DNA of 64,000 nucleotides from Desulfobulbaceae bacterium (GTDB lineage: Bacteria; Desulfobacterota; Desulfobulbia; Desulfobulbales; Desulfobulbaceae), in contig DNUE01000075.1 of the NCBI GenBank assembly GCA_003508005.1, positions 20,567 to 84,566 of the forward strand, written 5' to 3'. This document shows, in pieces, positions 1 to 8,261 of the stretch (position 1 is the first letter of the stretch; each line of letters begins with the position of its first letter). Below the pieces are notes generated by a model, which had not been told where the DNA came from, ran no database searches, and worked only from the letters and a program-made list of their open reading frames with translations. Both the position numbers and the translations under genes were made by a program.

Positions 1-576
1 CTCCACCAGCGCGAGTTCCTTGTGGCGCACCCCGCTCTGCACCGAGGAAAGACAATAAGAGCAGCGAAACGGGCAGCCCCGGGACGACTCGTAATAGACA
101 TAGCGGTTGCGCAGCTCCAGGGCGAAATCGTCATCCCGGTAGGGCGAGGGAAAGGGCCGGCCACCCTCTCCCTGGTACATGGGCCGCAGGCTGATCGCCG
201 CCAGATCATGAAAAAACTGGCCGCCTGCTCCTTCGATCTCGCCCCGGACCACCGTGCAGGAGGGAGACAGCCCCTCCAGCACCTCTGCCTGAGGGCCGCC
301 GAGCACCAGGGGCCGGGCCGGCCGGATCCGAGCCAGGTCCCGTACCAGACGCTTCACATAGCGGGCATTCCAGATATAGACGGAGAAAAACAATACATCG
401 GCACTGGAACCAGCCAGCCGCAGAAGGGTTGGATAGTAGGGGTCGTTGATGGTGAACTGAAGCAGGTGCACCCTGGCGCCGGGCACGTTCCGCTCCAGCT
501 CCTGGCGGACATAAAACAGGGCCAGGCAAGAGTGCGAGTACCTGCAGTTCAGGGCGATGAGATCAAAGTGCGGCAT
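1..576 (-). CDS. B12-binding/radical SAM protein (N-terminal part; runs off the window)
   Basis: Reading the minus strand from the ATG at 576 gives 192 open codons that leave the window at base 1, so the C-terminus is missing. Residues 1 to about 130 look like a cobalamin-binding Rossmann-type domain: an early hydrophobic strand, then a second strand ending in LVLGGPQAEV. The radical SAM domain opens near residue 170 with the cluster motif RGCPFRCSYC (CxxxCxxC). Such proteins bind a 4Fe-4S cluster plus S-adenosylmethionine and, with B12, often perform methyl transfers; the substrate cannot be told. It is divergent from the CBS-domain gene, with 183 bp between them. The family resembles B12-binding radical SAM proteins carrying a DUF4080-type tail, but that tail is outside the window. 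Confidence 0.85.
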   Translation of the reverse strand, partial: MPHFDLIALNCRYSHSCLALFYVRQELERNVPGARVHLLQFTINDPYYPTLLRLAGSSADVLFFSVYIWNARYVKRLVRDLARIRPARPLVLGGPQAEVLEGLSPSCTVVRGEIEGAGGQFFHDLAAISLRPMYQGEGGRPFPSPYRDDDFALELRNRYVYYESSRGCPFRCSYCLSSVQSGVRHKELALVE

Positions 577-759
577 GACAGTAGTGCCGTTGGGAGTTGC
601 GTTATCCTCGGCAACGGATAGAATGGAAATACCTTTTGCAGCATGCTACCCGCCGACGGGCACACTGTCAATGGCAGGGGACACGCCATTGCTTGTCCGG
701 GATGCGGGAACAGGGTATACTTTCCGCGGAACCTTAAATTCAGCTCGAGGAGCGAGCGC

Positions 760-1197
760 ATGGCAATCAAAGTCAGCAACTACATGTCCCGGCAGGTCAT
801 TTCCATCAACCAGGATATGGGCATCCGCGAGGCCTTCTTCCTCATGAAGGAGCACTCCATCCGGCACCTTCCCATCGTTGACGAGAAGAAGAAGCTCATC
901 GGCATCATCAGCGACCGCGAGCTGCGCCGGCCCAACTGGGTGGACGAGGCGCACGACATCACCCATGTGTACTACCTGGACAACACCATGCATGTCAGCG
1001 ACGTCATGATCAAAAACGTGCATGTGCTCCACACCTACGACACCTTGAGCAAGGCCGTGACCCTGCTCCTGGACAAAGGCATCGGTGCCGCACCTGTCCT
1101 GGACAAGACCGAAACCCTGGTGGGCATGCTGTCGGCCATTGACCTGCTCCGGGCCCTGGCGGACATGATCCGGGAACAGAAAGACGGCAAGGATTAG
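760..1197 (+). CDS. Tandem CBS-domain protein
   Basis: This 145-residue protein consists almost entirely of two CBS motifs. The first covers roughly residues 5-60 (MSRQVISINQDMGIREAFFL, then the HLPIVDEKKKLIGIISDREL strand-turn-strand), and the second roughly 80-140, ending in GMLSAIDLLRAL. CBS pairs bind adenine nucleotides and act as energy or ionic sensors, either alone or regulating a partner. The ATG at 760 is preferred over the more upstream in-frame ATG at 643 because a GAGGAGCG ribosome site lies just ahead of it and the CBS fold starts immediately after. No effector domain is attached, so the partner is unknown. Confidence 0.85.
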   Translation: MAIKVSNYMSRQVISINQDMGIREAFFLMKEHSIRHLPIVDEKKKLIGIISDRELRRPNWVDEAHDITHVYYLDNTMHVSDVMIKNVHVLHTYDTLSKAVTLLLDKGIGAAPVLDKTETLVGMLSAIDLLRALADMIREQKDGKD

Positions 1198-1220
1198 GAA
1201 AATCGGCAGGGGCGGGCAGG

Positions 1221-2951
1221 TCAGTTCGCCCGTTTCTTCCATGCGCCCGGCCGGGAGCTGCCCGCCCATTTTGCCCCTGGCTTCCCGGCACCACTCCGCC
1301 GGCCGCCACGCTCCCCTTGTCCTGCCCCGGCAATCTCGATGCTCACCTTCTTGCCGTTGATCATCAACCGCTGAAAGGCATGAAGGACGCTGTCCGCAAA
1401 CCGGCTGTCCGCCTCGATAAACGAGAGATTGCGCAGCAGCTCGATCTTGCCGATGGCGATCCTGTTTCGCCCGGCGCCGCTGTTGATGATGGCGATGAGC
1501 CGCTGGGGCAGGACGCCGTCTTCCTTGCCCACGTTGACCTGAAAGCGGGTGTACTGCTCCGCGCCCCACTGCTTGCCGCGGAAAGCCTCTTTTCTGTTGC
1601 TCTGCCCACTCTCGCTGCCCTTCTCGCGAACGTTCAGGTCCGGGGCGTCCTGGTAGTACTTCAGAAAACCCCTGGCCTCCCGCGCGACAAAACGCCGGAT
1701 CAGTTCCTCGCGGTCCAGGTCCGCCAGTTTTTCGGTGACCGCGGGCAAAATGGCCTCGATTCCGGCAAAATCCACTGCCTGCGCAAACAGCTCGTTGATC
1801 CGGTGCATGATCTGGTTAGCGCAGATTTCCCGGCCCGAGGGCACTCGGCCGTATTCAAAAGACCTGCCGATGCTCTTTTCGATGGCCTTGATCCGCCACC
1901 CTTCCCGCTGATGGATGATGGAAATCGAGGTGCCCGCCTTGCCGGCCCGGCCGGTGCGGCCGCTGCGATGGGTGTACACGGCAAGATCGTCGGGCAGGTT
2001 GTAATTGATGACATGGGTCAGGTCGGTGACATCGACCCCCCGGGCCGCCACATCGGTGGCCACCAGGAGTTGCAGATTCCGGCGGCGGAACTTGGCCATG
2101 ACCAGGTCGCGCTGGCCCTGCGCCAGATCGCCATGCAGGGCATCGGCCCGGTAACCGTCCTGGATGAGTTGGTCGGCAACCTCCTGCGTTTCCTGCCGGG
2201 TGCGGCAGAAAACGATCCCATAGATGTCCGGATGCAGGTCCACGACCCGCTTCAGGGCAAGAAACCGGTCCTGCGCCCGGACCATGTAATAGAGGTGGCG
2301 GACGTTTTCCGCGCCGGAATTGCGCTGGCCGACAAGGATCTCCTTGGCCGCAGTCATATATTTTTTGGCGATGGTGGCGACCTCGCGGGACATGGTCGCA
2401 GAAAAAAGCAGGGTCTTTCTGGTGGCCGGGGTCTGGCCCAGGATGGCGCCGATCTCTTCCAGAAAGCCCATGTTGAGCATCTCGTCCGCCTCGTCCAGAA
2501 CCACGGTCCGGAGCGTCGACAGGTCGGCCGCACCCCGCCGGAGCAGATCGTGCAGGCGGCCGGGGGTGGCGACTATCAGGTGCACCCCGCGCTGCAGGGC
2601 TTTGATCTGGGTATCGATCCTGGCCCCGCCGTAAACAGCCAAGGTCATTATCCCCGGCAGATACCTGGCATAGGCGTCAATATCCCTGGCAACCTGGACG
2701 CACAGTTCCCGGGTCGGGCAAAGGACCAGGGACTGAGTCTGCCTGCTCGCCGGGTCTACCTGCTGGACCAGGGGAATACCGAAGGCCGCGGTCTTGCCGG
2801 TGCCGGTCTGGGCCAGACTGATCCAGTCACCGTCCTGCCGGAGCAGAACCGGGATAACCTGTTCCTGCACCGTGGTCGGGGCGGTGAACCCCAGCCCGGC
2901 AAGTGCCTGAATAACCTGGGGTTGAACGCCCAATGCGGCAAATGAATCCAT
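1221..2951 (-). CDS. deaD: DEAD-box ATP-dependent RNA helicase (CsdA/DeaD type)
   Basis: This 576-residue helicase unwinds RNA during ribosome assembly or mRNA turnover. All core motifs are visible in order: Q motif near residue 20, motif I AQTGTGKT, PTREL, TPGR, motif II DEAD, motif III SAT, then the second RecA domain with RGVDV and HRSGRTGRAG. After a linker, the last 90 residues or so form the DbpA-type RNA-binding domain seen in CsdA and DbpA (RLIAIINSGAGRNRIAIGKI region). The start at 2951 is chosen because the Q-motif region begins there; the open frame extends further upstream without similarity. It is convergent with the CBS gene, and a long leader with two tandem hairpins lies upstream. 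Confidence 0.95.
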   Translation of the reverse strand: MDSFAALGVQPQVIQALAGLGFTAPTTVQEQVIPVLLRQDGDWISLAQTGTGKTAAFGIPLVQQVDPASRQTQSLVLCPTRELCVQVARDIDAYARYLPGIMTLAVYGGARIDTQIKALQRGVHLIVATPGRLHDLLRRGAADLSTLRTVVLDEADEMLNMGFLEEIGAILGQTPATRKTLLFSATMSREVATIAKKYMTAAKEILVGQRNSGAENVRHLYYMVRAQDRFLALKRVVDLHPDIYGIVFCRTRQETQEVADQLIQDGYRADALHGDLAQGQRDLVMAKFRRRNLQLLVATDVAARGVDVTDLTHVINYNLPDDLAVYTHRSGRTGRAGKAGTSISIIHQREGWRIKAIEKSIGRSFEYGRVPSGREICANQIMHRINELFAQAVDFAGIEAILPAVTEKLADLDREELIRRFVAREARGFLKYYQDAPDLNVREKGSESGQSNRKEAFRGKQWGAEQYTRFQVNVGKEDGVLPQRLIAIINSGAGRNRIAIGKIELLRNLSFIEADSRFADSVLHAFQRLMINGKKVSIEIAGAGQGERGGRRSGAGKPGAKWAGSSRPGAWKKRAN

Positions 2952-3523
2952 GACAACCTCGCAAAAAAAACAAATACCATTGCCCAGCACTATGCCCTGG
3001 CAACGAGTGAAAACACTGTGCTGTTGGCCAGCACCGTAAGGTGCAAACAACAGACAAATAGGGTCGCCGGCAATTTTACCCGGAACGCCGAAAGTGACCC
3101 AACGAACAGCCCTTCTCCCTGCCCACAGGGAGAATATTCTGAGAGAATATGAACCTGGTGAAGAACTGCTGCTTAACCAGCCCGTGTCCTTTCGTCGTAA
3201 ACAAAGGACCTTTTTTACGACCAAGGAGCCGTAAATGCCCCATTACACGATGGAGCCCAAGCCGGCATTCGCTGCAAGGTGAGAAACACCCAAGAGGAAT
3301 TTGAGGTCGGAAAAGAAGAGCGCATTCATGTGCGCCGCGATGCAAGAGGGTTGCTTACCATTGTTGGCATTATTTCTCAATGGTTTATTTTTCTTTTCTT
3401 CGCCCCTCCGGAGAAAAGTTGCCCGTGAATGACAGATTCCATGGTATAAAGGAAACGAGGCAGGGTCGGAGGGCGGTAGCCGCCTCTCCTGAAAAAACAA
3501 GCTTTCCGCGAGCAGCATAACGA
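2952..3523. other. Intergenic region / long helicase leader
   Basis: These 572 bases separate two divergent genes, the helicase on the minus strand and the srkA-like kinase on the plus strand. Short frames exist on the minus strand, but none resembles a protein. The only clear structure is a pair of adjacent hairpins at 3114-3150. Cold-inducible RNA helicase genes in enterobacteria carry long regulatory 5' UTRs, so this is likely the helicase leader plus the kinase promoter. I could not place either promoter with confidence. Confidence 0.5.
3114..3150. promoter_or_regulatory. Two tandem perfect hairpins in helicase leader
   Basis: The first stem pairs 3114-3121 with 3126-3133 (TCTCCCTG / CAGGGAGA, four-base loop). 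The second pairs 3134-3140 with 3144-3150 (ATATTCT / AGAATAT, three-base loop). They abut with no spacer. They lie about 165-200 bases upstream of the helicase start. No T-run follows, so they look like leader RNA structure or a protein-binding site rather than a terminator; the function is inferred only from position. Confidence 0.5.
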
Positions 3524-4537
3524 ATGAACAGAGCACCTGAACCCCCATCCCGGACCGTGCTCCAGGCCCTGAACCCGGACCTGATCCTCACCCTGGTAGA
3601 GAAGGCGCTGGGGGTCCGCTGCACTAATCTCTGCCGGCCCCTGGCCAGCTATATCAACCGGGTTTACGAGTTGGAAGCCGAGGACCATACCGGCATCATC
3701 GTCAAATTCTACCGGCCCGGCCGCTGGTCAACGGCCGCCCTCCAGGATGAACATGACTTTCTCCTGGAACTGGCAGCGCAGGAGGTCCCGGTTATCCCGC
3801 CGTTCCGGCTGCTGGACGGAACCACCCTGGGCAGCCACCAGGGCATGCACTTTGCCCTGTTCCCCAAGTGCGGCGGCCGCAGTTTTGATGAATACAACGA
3901 TGACCAGTGGCTGGAACTGGGCAGGCTGCTCGGCCGCACCCATGCGGTGGGCTCGACGCATGCGTCCAGGGAACGAATCACCCTGGCCCCCGACCGCTCG
4001 ACCAGGGACCAGGTGGAATATATCCTCCGGGGCGGATTTATCCCGCGGGATCTGCGCCGGGCCTACGAAGAGCTGACCGGGACGCTGATCGCGGAAATCA
4101 GCCCTCTGTTTGCCGGCACGGAGATGATCCGCATCCACGGCGACTGCCATTTCGCCAATCTCATTCACCGGCCCGGCGAATCCTTCTATCTCATCGACTT
4201 TGACGACATGGCCATCGGCCCGCCGGTCCAGGATTTCTGGATGCTGCTGCCCGACTACGCTGATCAGGCGCTGGTGGAGATCGACCTGTTCCTGGAGGGA
4301 TACGAAACCTTCCGCGCCTTTGACCGCCGGACCCTCAAACTCATCGAGCCGCTGCGGGCCATGCGCTTCATCCACTACTCGGCCTGGTGCGCCCATCAGG
4401 TGGCCGAGGACGGCGCCTCGCCGGTGATCCCCGATTTCGGCACGCCCCACTACTGGCAGCGGGAAATCAAAGATCTCAGCGACCAGCTGGCCCGCATCAG
4501 GACCGCCCCGGAACAGAGCACAGGAAATATCCGCTGA
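3524..4537 (+). CDS. srkA: Stress-response Ser/Thr protein kinase of the SrkA/YihE family
   Basis: This 337-residue protein has the aminoglycoside-phosphotransferase-like kinase fold of YihE. Visible landmarks are the N-lobe IVKFYRPGRW (the conserved KFYRPxRW of SrkA, carrying the ATP-anchoring Lys) near residues 60-70, and the catalytic loop IHGDCHFANL near 203. The metal-binding motif LIDFDDM follows near 225, and GPPVQDFWML is also typical of the family. Length is close to E. coli SrkA, which protects cells from stress-induced death and acts in the cytoplasm. It stands alone here, with the degenerate RMD1 fragment immediately downstream. The match along the whole length makes the family assignment firm. 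Confidence 0.92.
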   Translation: MNRAPEPPSRTVLQALNPDLILTLVEKALGVRCTNLCRPLASYINRVYELEAEDHTGIIVKFYRPGRWSTAALQDEHDFLLELAAQEVPVIPPFRLLDGTTLGSHQGMHFALFPKCGGRSFDEYNDDQWLELGRLLGRTHAVGSTHASRERITLAPDRSTRDQVEYILRGGFIPRDLRRAYEELTGTLIAEISPLFAGTEMIRIHGDCHFANLIHRPGESFYLIDFDDMAIGPPVQDFWMLLPDYADQALVEIDLFLEGYETFRAFDRRTLKLIEPLRAMRFIHYSAWCAHQVAEDGASPVIPDFGTPHYWQREIKDLSDQLARIRTAPEQSTGNIR

Positions 4538-4587
4538 CGGACCCTGATCACTGACGCCATGGCGGGCGACAGGGGTATTATCAGAAA

Positions 4588-4782
4588 ATGGCCGGCTACC
4601 TGGAGCTGAAGCAGCGCCTCACCCTCATCCAGCACAAGCTGAACACGGTCAACGATGTTCTGGCCCTCGTCGCCGCCGAACTGCGGCACCAGAATTCCTC
4701 GGCGCTGGAATGGATCATCATCCTGCTCATCGTCTTCGAGATCCTGGTCTTTATCTTCCACTACTGGCTCGGCTGGATATGA
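4588..4782 (+). pseudogene. C-terminal fragment of an RMD1/YagE (DUF155) protein
   Basis: The 64 residues begin with a helical stretch (YLELKQRLTLIQHKLNTVND) and end in a single transmembrane helix introduced by SALEWIIILLIVFEIL. This is the diagnostic C-terminus of the RMD1/DUF155 family, where a helix is followed by LEWIxIxLIxxEI and a membrane anchor. Full proteins are usually 250 residues or more; here the N-terminal domain is missing. The reading frame stays open only about 10 codons upstream of the ATG before a TGA. No strong ribosome site is present. It sits 50 bases after srkA. The simplest reading is a remnant left by deletion, although expression as a small membrane protein cannot be excluded. 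Confidence 0.6.
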
Positions 4783-5049
4783 AGAGAGAGTTATATATCC
4801 TGTTCCTATATCTGAGACCCCGGTTTGCCAAGGCATAGCCTAGGCCTCTCCACTTTCGCCCCACAGCTTGCCGGGCGCATGGGACCTGTTAGCTTTCCAG
4901 TTCGCCAGTGAATAAAACCCTGCCGGTTAGATTTCTTGCCAGCTTGCTTAAGTGCTGATAGGATAATACATTCTGCTGAAAGGTGGAGAAAAGCTGGATG
5001 TCTCTGGAACGTTCTTTCTTGCACGAATGAGTTCGATTAAGGAAATCTC

Positions 5050-8000
5050 ATGACTGACATCGACGCAACCTTGCGGGATCTGCTTCTGCGCCTGGTGCCG
5101 GAGAACGGCAAAAGCATCGGCAACAAGACCCTGCTTGAACAACTTTCTTTGGCCGCTGATTGTACCGTCACCGAGGCAGAGTATCGACGGGTACGGGATG
5201 GTCTGATTGGCGAGGGGGTATTGGCAGCCGGCAAGGGGCGAGGTGGTTCCGTGCTGCGGACCGGACAGGTGACCCCCGCCGCGCCGGACTTTACGGCCCT
5301 GGGCCTGTCCATGCCGGAGCGGCCGGAGCCCAGGCAGCCCTCGGCGGCCAAACGGGTGCGGAAGGAGGGCGGTCCGCGGAAAAAGGCTGGGGAAGGCGGC
5401 CAGGTAATCAGTTACCGCCATAAAGACAAGCGCAAAAACAACCCCCATGTCGGCATGGTCGATACCACCAGCGACGGAGTTGAAAGCCACACCACCTGGA
5501 CCTATGACCCGCATCTGGACCCGACCCTGCAGTTTGATGTCGGCCGGGCGAAGATCGAAAAGCTGATCGATGACGCCCTGGCCTCCGATGACCAGGTAGA
5601 GATGCGCCAGGCCCTGGAGCAACTCAAGCGATTGCAGGCGCCCTATCTCAACTGGAGCGGCAAGGCAGAACGCACCAGCTTCGAGGTGGATACCGTTTCT
5701 CTGCACGTCCACGAGCGCATCGATCCGGCCACCATCCTGGCGGCCATCCAAAAGCACCGCAAAAACCCCTCGCCCGCGGGCGGGAGAGGGGCAGGGGTGA
5801 GGGCCGGCAGCCCTGCCTTCCAACTCGGCCTGTTCTCGGCCCCCTTTGAAAACCTGCCGCTGCGCGAGGCCATCGACTTCTACAAGCACGAGCGGGATTG
5901 GGCCAACCGGTTGATTGCCGGCGACTCGCTCCTGGTGATGAACTCGCTCATCCAGAAGGAGAGTATGGCCGGCCAGGTGCAGATGATCTACCTCGACCCG
6001 CCCTACGGCATCAAGTACGGCTCCAACTTCCAGCCCTTTGTCAACAAGCGCGATGTCAAGGACCGCAGCGACCAGGACCTGACCCAGGAGCCGGAGATGA
6101 TTAAGGCCTTCCGCGATACCTGGGAGCTGGGCATCCACTCCTATCTCACCTATCTGCGGGACCGGTTGTTGTTGGCAAAAGAATTGCTCTCAGAGTCGGG
6201 CAGCGTGTTTGTGCAAATTAACTCAGAAAACGTAAATTATGTCCGCCAAGTTCTGGAAGAAATATTTGGGGCAACAAATTTTGTTGCCGACATTATCTTC
6301 CGAAAAAAGAGCCTGCCTCTTGGTGCCGCCTTTGTTGAAACGATGCATGATCACATTCTTTTTTTTGCCAAGAATAAGATAATGCTTAAATATAGGCACC
6401 TATATGAGGAGTCTAAGGAGCTCACATCACACTGGAAATATGGCGAGTCAATGGAAGGCTCTATTTTTTCAGTAAAGGCAGATGAAATAGGGCGGACATC
6501 GTTTGCCCCTGGGACTCGTTTTTTCAGACCTTTTTCTTTAATCGCTCCATCCTACAGCGCCAATGCTGATTTCAAGTTCGAATGGAGATCAACGACGTTT
6601 GATCCGCCTAGCAATGGCTCATGGGTCACCGATTCTTTAAAGCTGAATCGTTTAGATTTTACAAATAGGCTTATCAGAGAAGGTAAATCAATTAGCTATA
6701 AGCTTTACTTAAATGATTATCCATATCGAAAAATTACAAATCTCTGGATGGGGGTCGGGGTTTCTTACCAAAAAATCTATGCTGTGCAGACTACACCCCA
6801 AGTCATCGAACGCTGCCTCCTGATGACCACTGATCCCGGCGACTTGGTGTTGGACCCCACCTGCGGTTCCGGCACCACTGCCTTTGTCGCCGAGAAATGG
6901 GGACGGCGCTGGATCACCTGCGATACCTCTCGCGTGGCGGTGACGCTCGCCAAACAGCGGCTGATGACCGCCAGCTATGACTTCTACGACCTGAAATATC
7001 CCACAGAGGGGCTGCGGGGCGGCTTTATCTACAAGAGCGTACCCCATGTGACCCTGAAGTCCATCGCCAACAATCCCGAGATTGACGAGATCCACGAACG
7101 AATGCACCCGTCCATTGCGGCCGTGCTGGGGGAATTGAATCAAAAACTGGATTCCCGCCTTCGCGGGAATGACGGTGAATTGAGAGAGTGGGAGGTGCCC
7201 TTCGACTTTCCCGAGGATTGGCCGGAGGCCGCCCGCCCATCCTTTGCCGCATTCCATACAGCCCGCCGGGCCATGCAGAAGAAGATGGACGAATCCATCG
7301 CCAGCCATGCCGACCGGGAAATCCTCTACGACCAGCCCCAGGTTTCCAAGACCAAGCTGCGGATCAGCGGACCGTTCACCGTGGAGGCAGTGCCCTTCCC
7401 CTCTGTCCTGGCCCTGGACGAAGCTGAGCAGCCCGCTGATGCCGACGTGGCGGTAGCCCGTTCCGGCGAGACCTCCCGCCAGGGGCAGTGGCGAGACGAA
7501 CTGCTCAAAACCGGCATCCGCGGCAAGGGCGGCCAGATGCTGAAGCTGGCCGAGTTGGAAACCCTGCCTGATTTGCGCTACATCCATGCGGTAGGCACGG
7601 TGGCCGAAAGCGGCGAGCGGGTAGCGGTCTCCTTCGGACCAGAACACGCCGCTCTGGAACAACGGCAGGTGGAGATCGCCATGCGCGATGCTGGCGAACT
7701 CTTTCCGCTGCCGAAGATGCTGGTCTTCTGCGCCTTTACCTTCGACCCGGAGGCGGCCAAGGACATCGACAACATCAAGGGCATCACGGCGCTGAAGGTG
7801 CAGATGAACACCGATCTGCTGACCACCGACCTGAAAAAGGCCAGCCCGCACAACCAGTCCTTCTGGTTGATGGGCCAACCGGACGTGGAGGTGCGCAAGG
7901 CCAAGGGTGATCTCTACCAGGTGGAGGTGCACGGGTTCGACTACTTCGACACCAAAAGCGGCGAACTGAAGTCCGGCGGCAAGAAGCAGATCGCCATGTG

Positions 8001-8247
8001 GGCGCTGGACACCGACTACGACGACCGCTCGCTTTTTCCCAAGCAGGTGTTCTTCCCCATGGCCGGCGGCAAGGAAGGCTGGCACAAGTTGAAAAAGGAC
8101 ATCAAAGCGGAACTGGACGTGGGTATGCTGGAACAGTTTCACGGCACGGTGTCGCTGCCCTTCGCGGCCGGGGGCAATCGGCGTATCGCCGTGAAGATCG
8201 TCGATGACCGGGGCATTGAATCCTTGAAAGTAATCGATCTGGACTGA
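5050..8247 (+). CDS. mod: Type III restriction-modification DNA methyltransferase (Mod), beta-class N6-adenine
   Basis: This 1065-residue methylase is the first gene of a four-gene defence operon. Residues 1-75 look like a small winged-helix domain. The methylase core has motif IV as YLDPPYG near 315 and motif I as LDPTCGSGTTAF near 600, the order expected of beta-class adenine methylases. Between them, nucleotides 6215-6790 encode the target-recognition part and are clearly more AT-rich than the flanks. A long C-terminal region of about 400 residues is typical of the larger members of this family. Two dispersed palindromic repeats are read through in frame (near 5762-5812 and 7143-7180). A weak promoter, TTGCTT-17-TACATT, is possible at 4944-4972. 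SAM is the methyl donor; the recognition site is unknown. Confidence 0.9.
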   Translation: MTDIDATLRDLLLRLVPENGKSIGNKTLLEQLSLAADCTVTEAEYRRVRDGLIGEGVLAAGKGRGGSVLRTGQVTPAAPDFTALGLSMPERPEPRQPSAAKRVRKEGGPRKKAGEGGQVISYRHKDKRKNNPHVGMVDTTSDGVESHTTWTYDPHLDPTLQFDVGRAKIEKLIDDALASDDQVEMRQALEQLKRLQAPYLNWSGKAERTSFEVDTVSLHVHERIDPATILAAIQKHRKNPSPAGGRGAGVRAGSPAFQLGLFSAPFENLPLREAIDFYKHERDWANRLIAGDSLLVMNSLIQKESMAGQVQMIYLDPPYGIKYGSNFQPFVNKRDVKDRSDQDLTQEPEMIKAFRDTWELGIHSYLTYLRDRLLLAKELLSESGSVFVQINSENVNYVRQVLEEIFGATNFVADIIFRKKSLPLGAAFVETMHDHILFFAKNKIMLKYRHLYEESKELTSHWKYGESMEGSIFSVKADEIGRTSFAPGTRFFRPFSLIAPSYSANADFKFEWRSTTFDPPSNGSWVTDSLKLNRLDFTNRLIREGKSISYKLYLNDYPYRKITNLWMGVGVSYQKIYAVQTTPQVIERCLLMTTDPGDLVLDPTCGSGTTAFVAEKWGRRWITCDTSRVAVTLAKQRLMTASYDFYDLKYPTEGLRGGFIYKSVPHVTLKSIANNPEIDEIHERMHPSIAAVLGELNQKLDSRLRGNDGELREWEVPFDFPEDWPEAARPSFAAFHTARRAMQKKMDESIASHADREILYDQPQVSKTKLRISGPFTVEAVPFPSVLALDEAEQPADADVAVARSGETSRQGQWRDELLKTGIRGKGGQMLKLAELETLPDLRYIHAVGTVAESGERVAVSFGPEHAALEQRQVEIAMRDAGELFPLPKMLVFCAFTFDPEAAKDIDNIKGITALKVQMNTDLLTTDLKKASPHNQSFWLMGQPDVEVRKAKGDLYQVEVHGFDYFDTKSGELKSGGKKQIAMWALDTDYDDRSLFPKQVFFPMAGGKEGWHKLKKDIKAELDVGMLEQFHGTVSLPFAAGGNRRIAVKIVDDRGIESLKVIDLD
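5762..5812. repeat. Dispersed GC-rich palindromic repeat, in frame inside mod
   Basis: CCCCTC at 5766-5771 pairs with GAGGGG at 5786-5791 around a CGCCCGCGGGCG core, followed by CAGGGGTGAGGG. This sequence style is familiar from short interspersed repeats that occur in many copies between genes of proteobacteria. Here it is translated within mod as an insert reading roughly PSPAGGRGAGVRAGSP, in a linker ahead of the methylase core. A related copy lies at 16900-16950. Confidence 0.65.
7143..7180. repeat. Second dispersed palindrome (VIPAKAGIQ type), in frame inside mod
   Basis: A perfect 8 bp stem ATTCCCGC / GCGGGAAT (7151-7158 with 7163-7170, loop CTTC) lies in the context TGGATTCCCGC...AATGACGG. 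This is the widespread proteobacterial intergenic palindrome that translates as DSRLRGND on one strand and VIPAKAGIQ on the other. In this gene it is read as DSRLRGND between two conserved C-terminal segments. Confidence 0.75.
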
Positions 8248-8261
8248 GGGAGGTTCGATAA

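Noticed and set aside
1317..2945. 542-codon plus-strand frame
   Set aside because: Antisense shadow of the DEAD-box helicase, whose motifs are complete on the minus strand.
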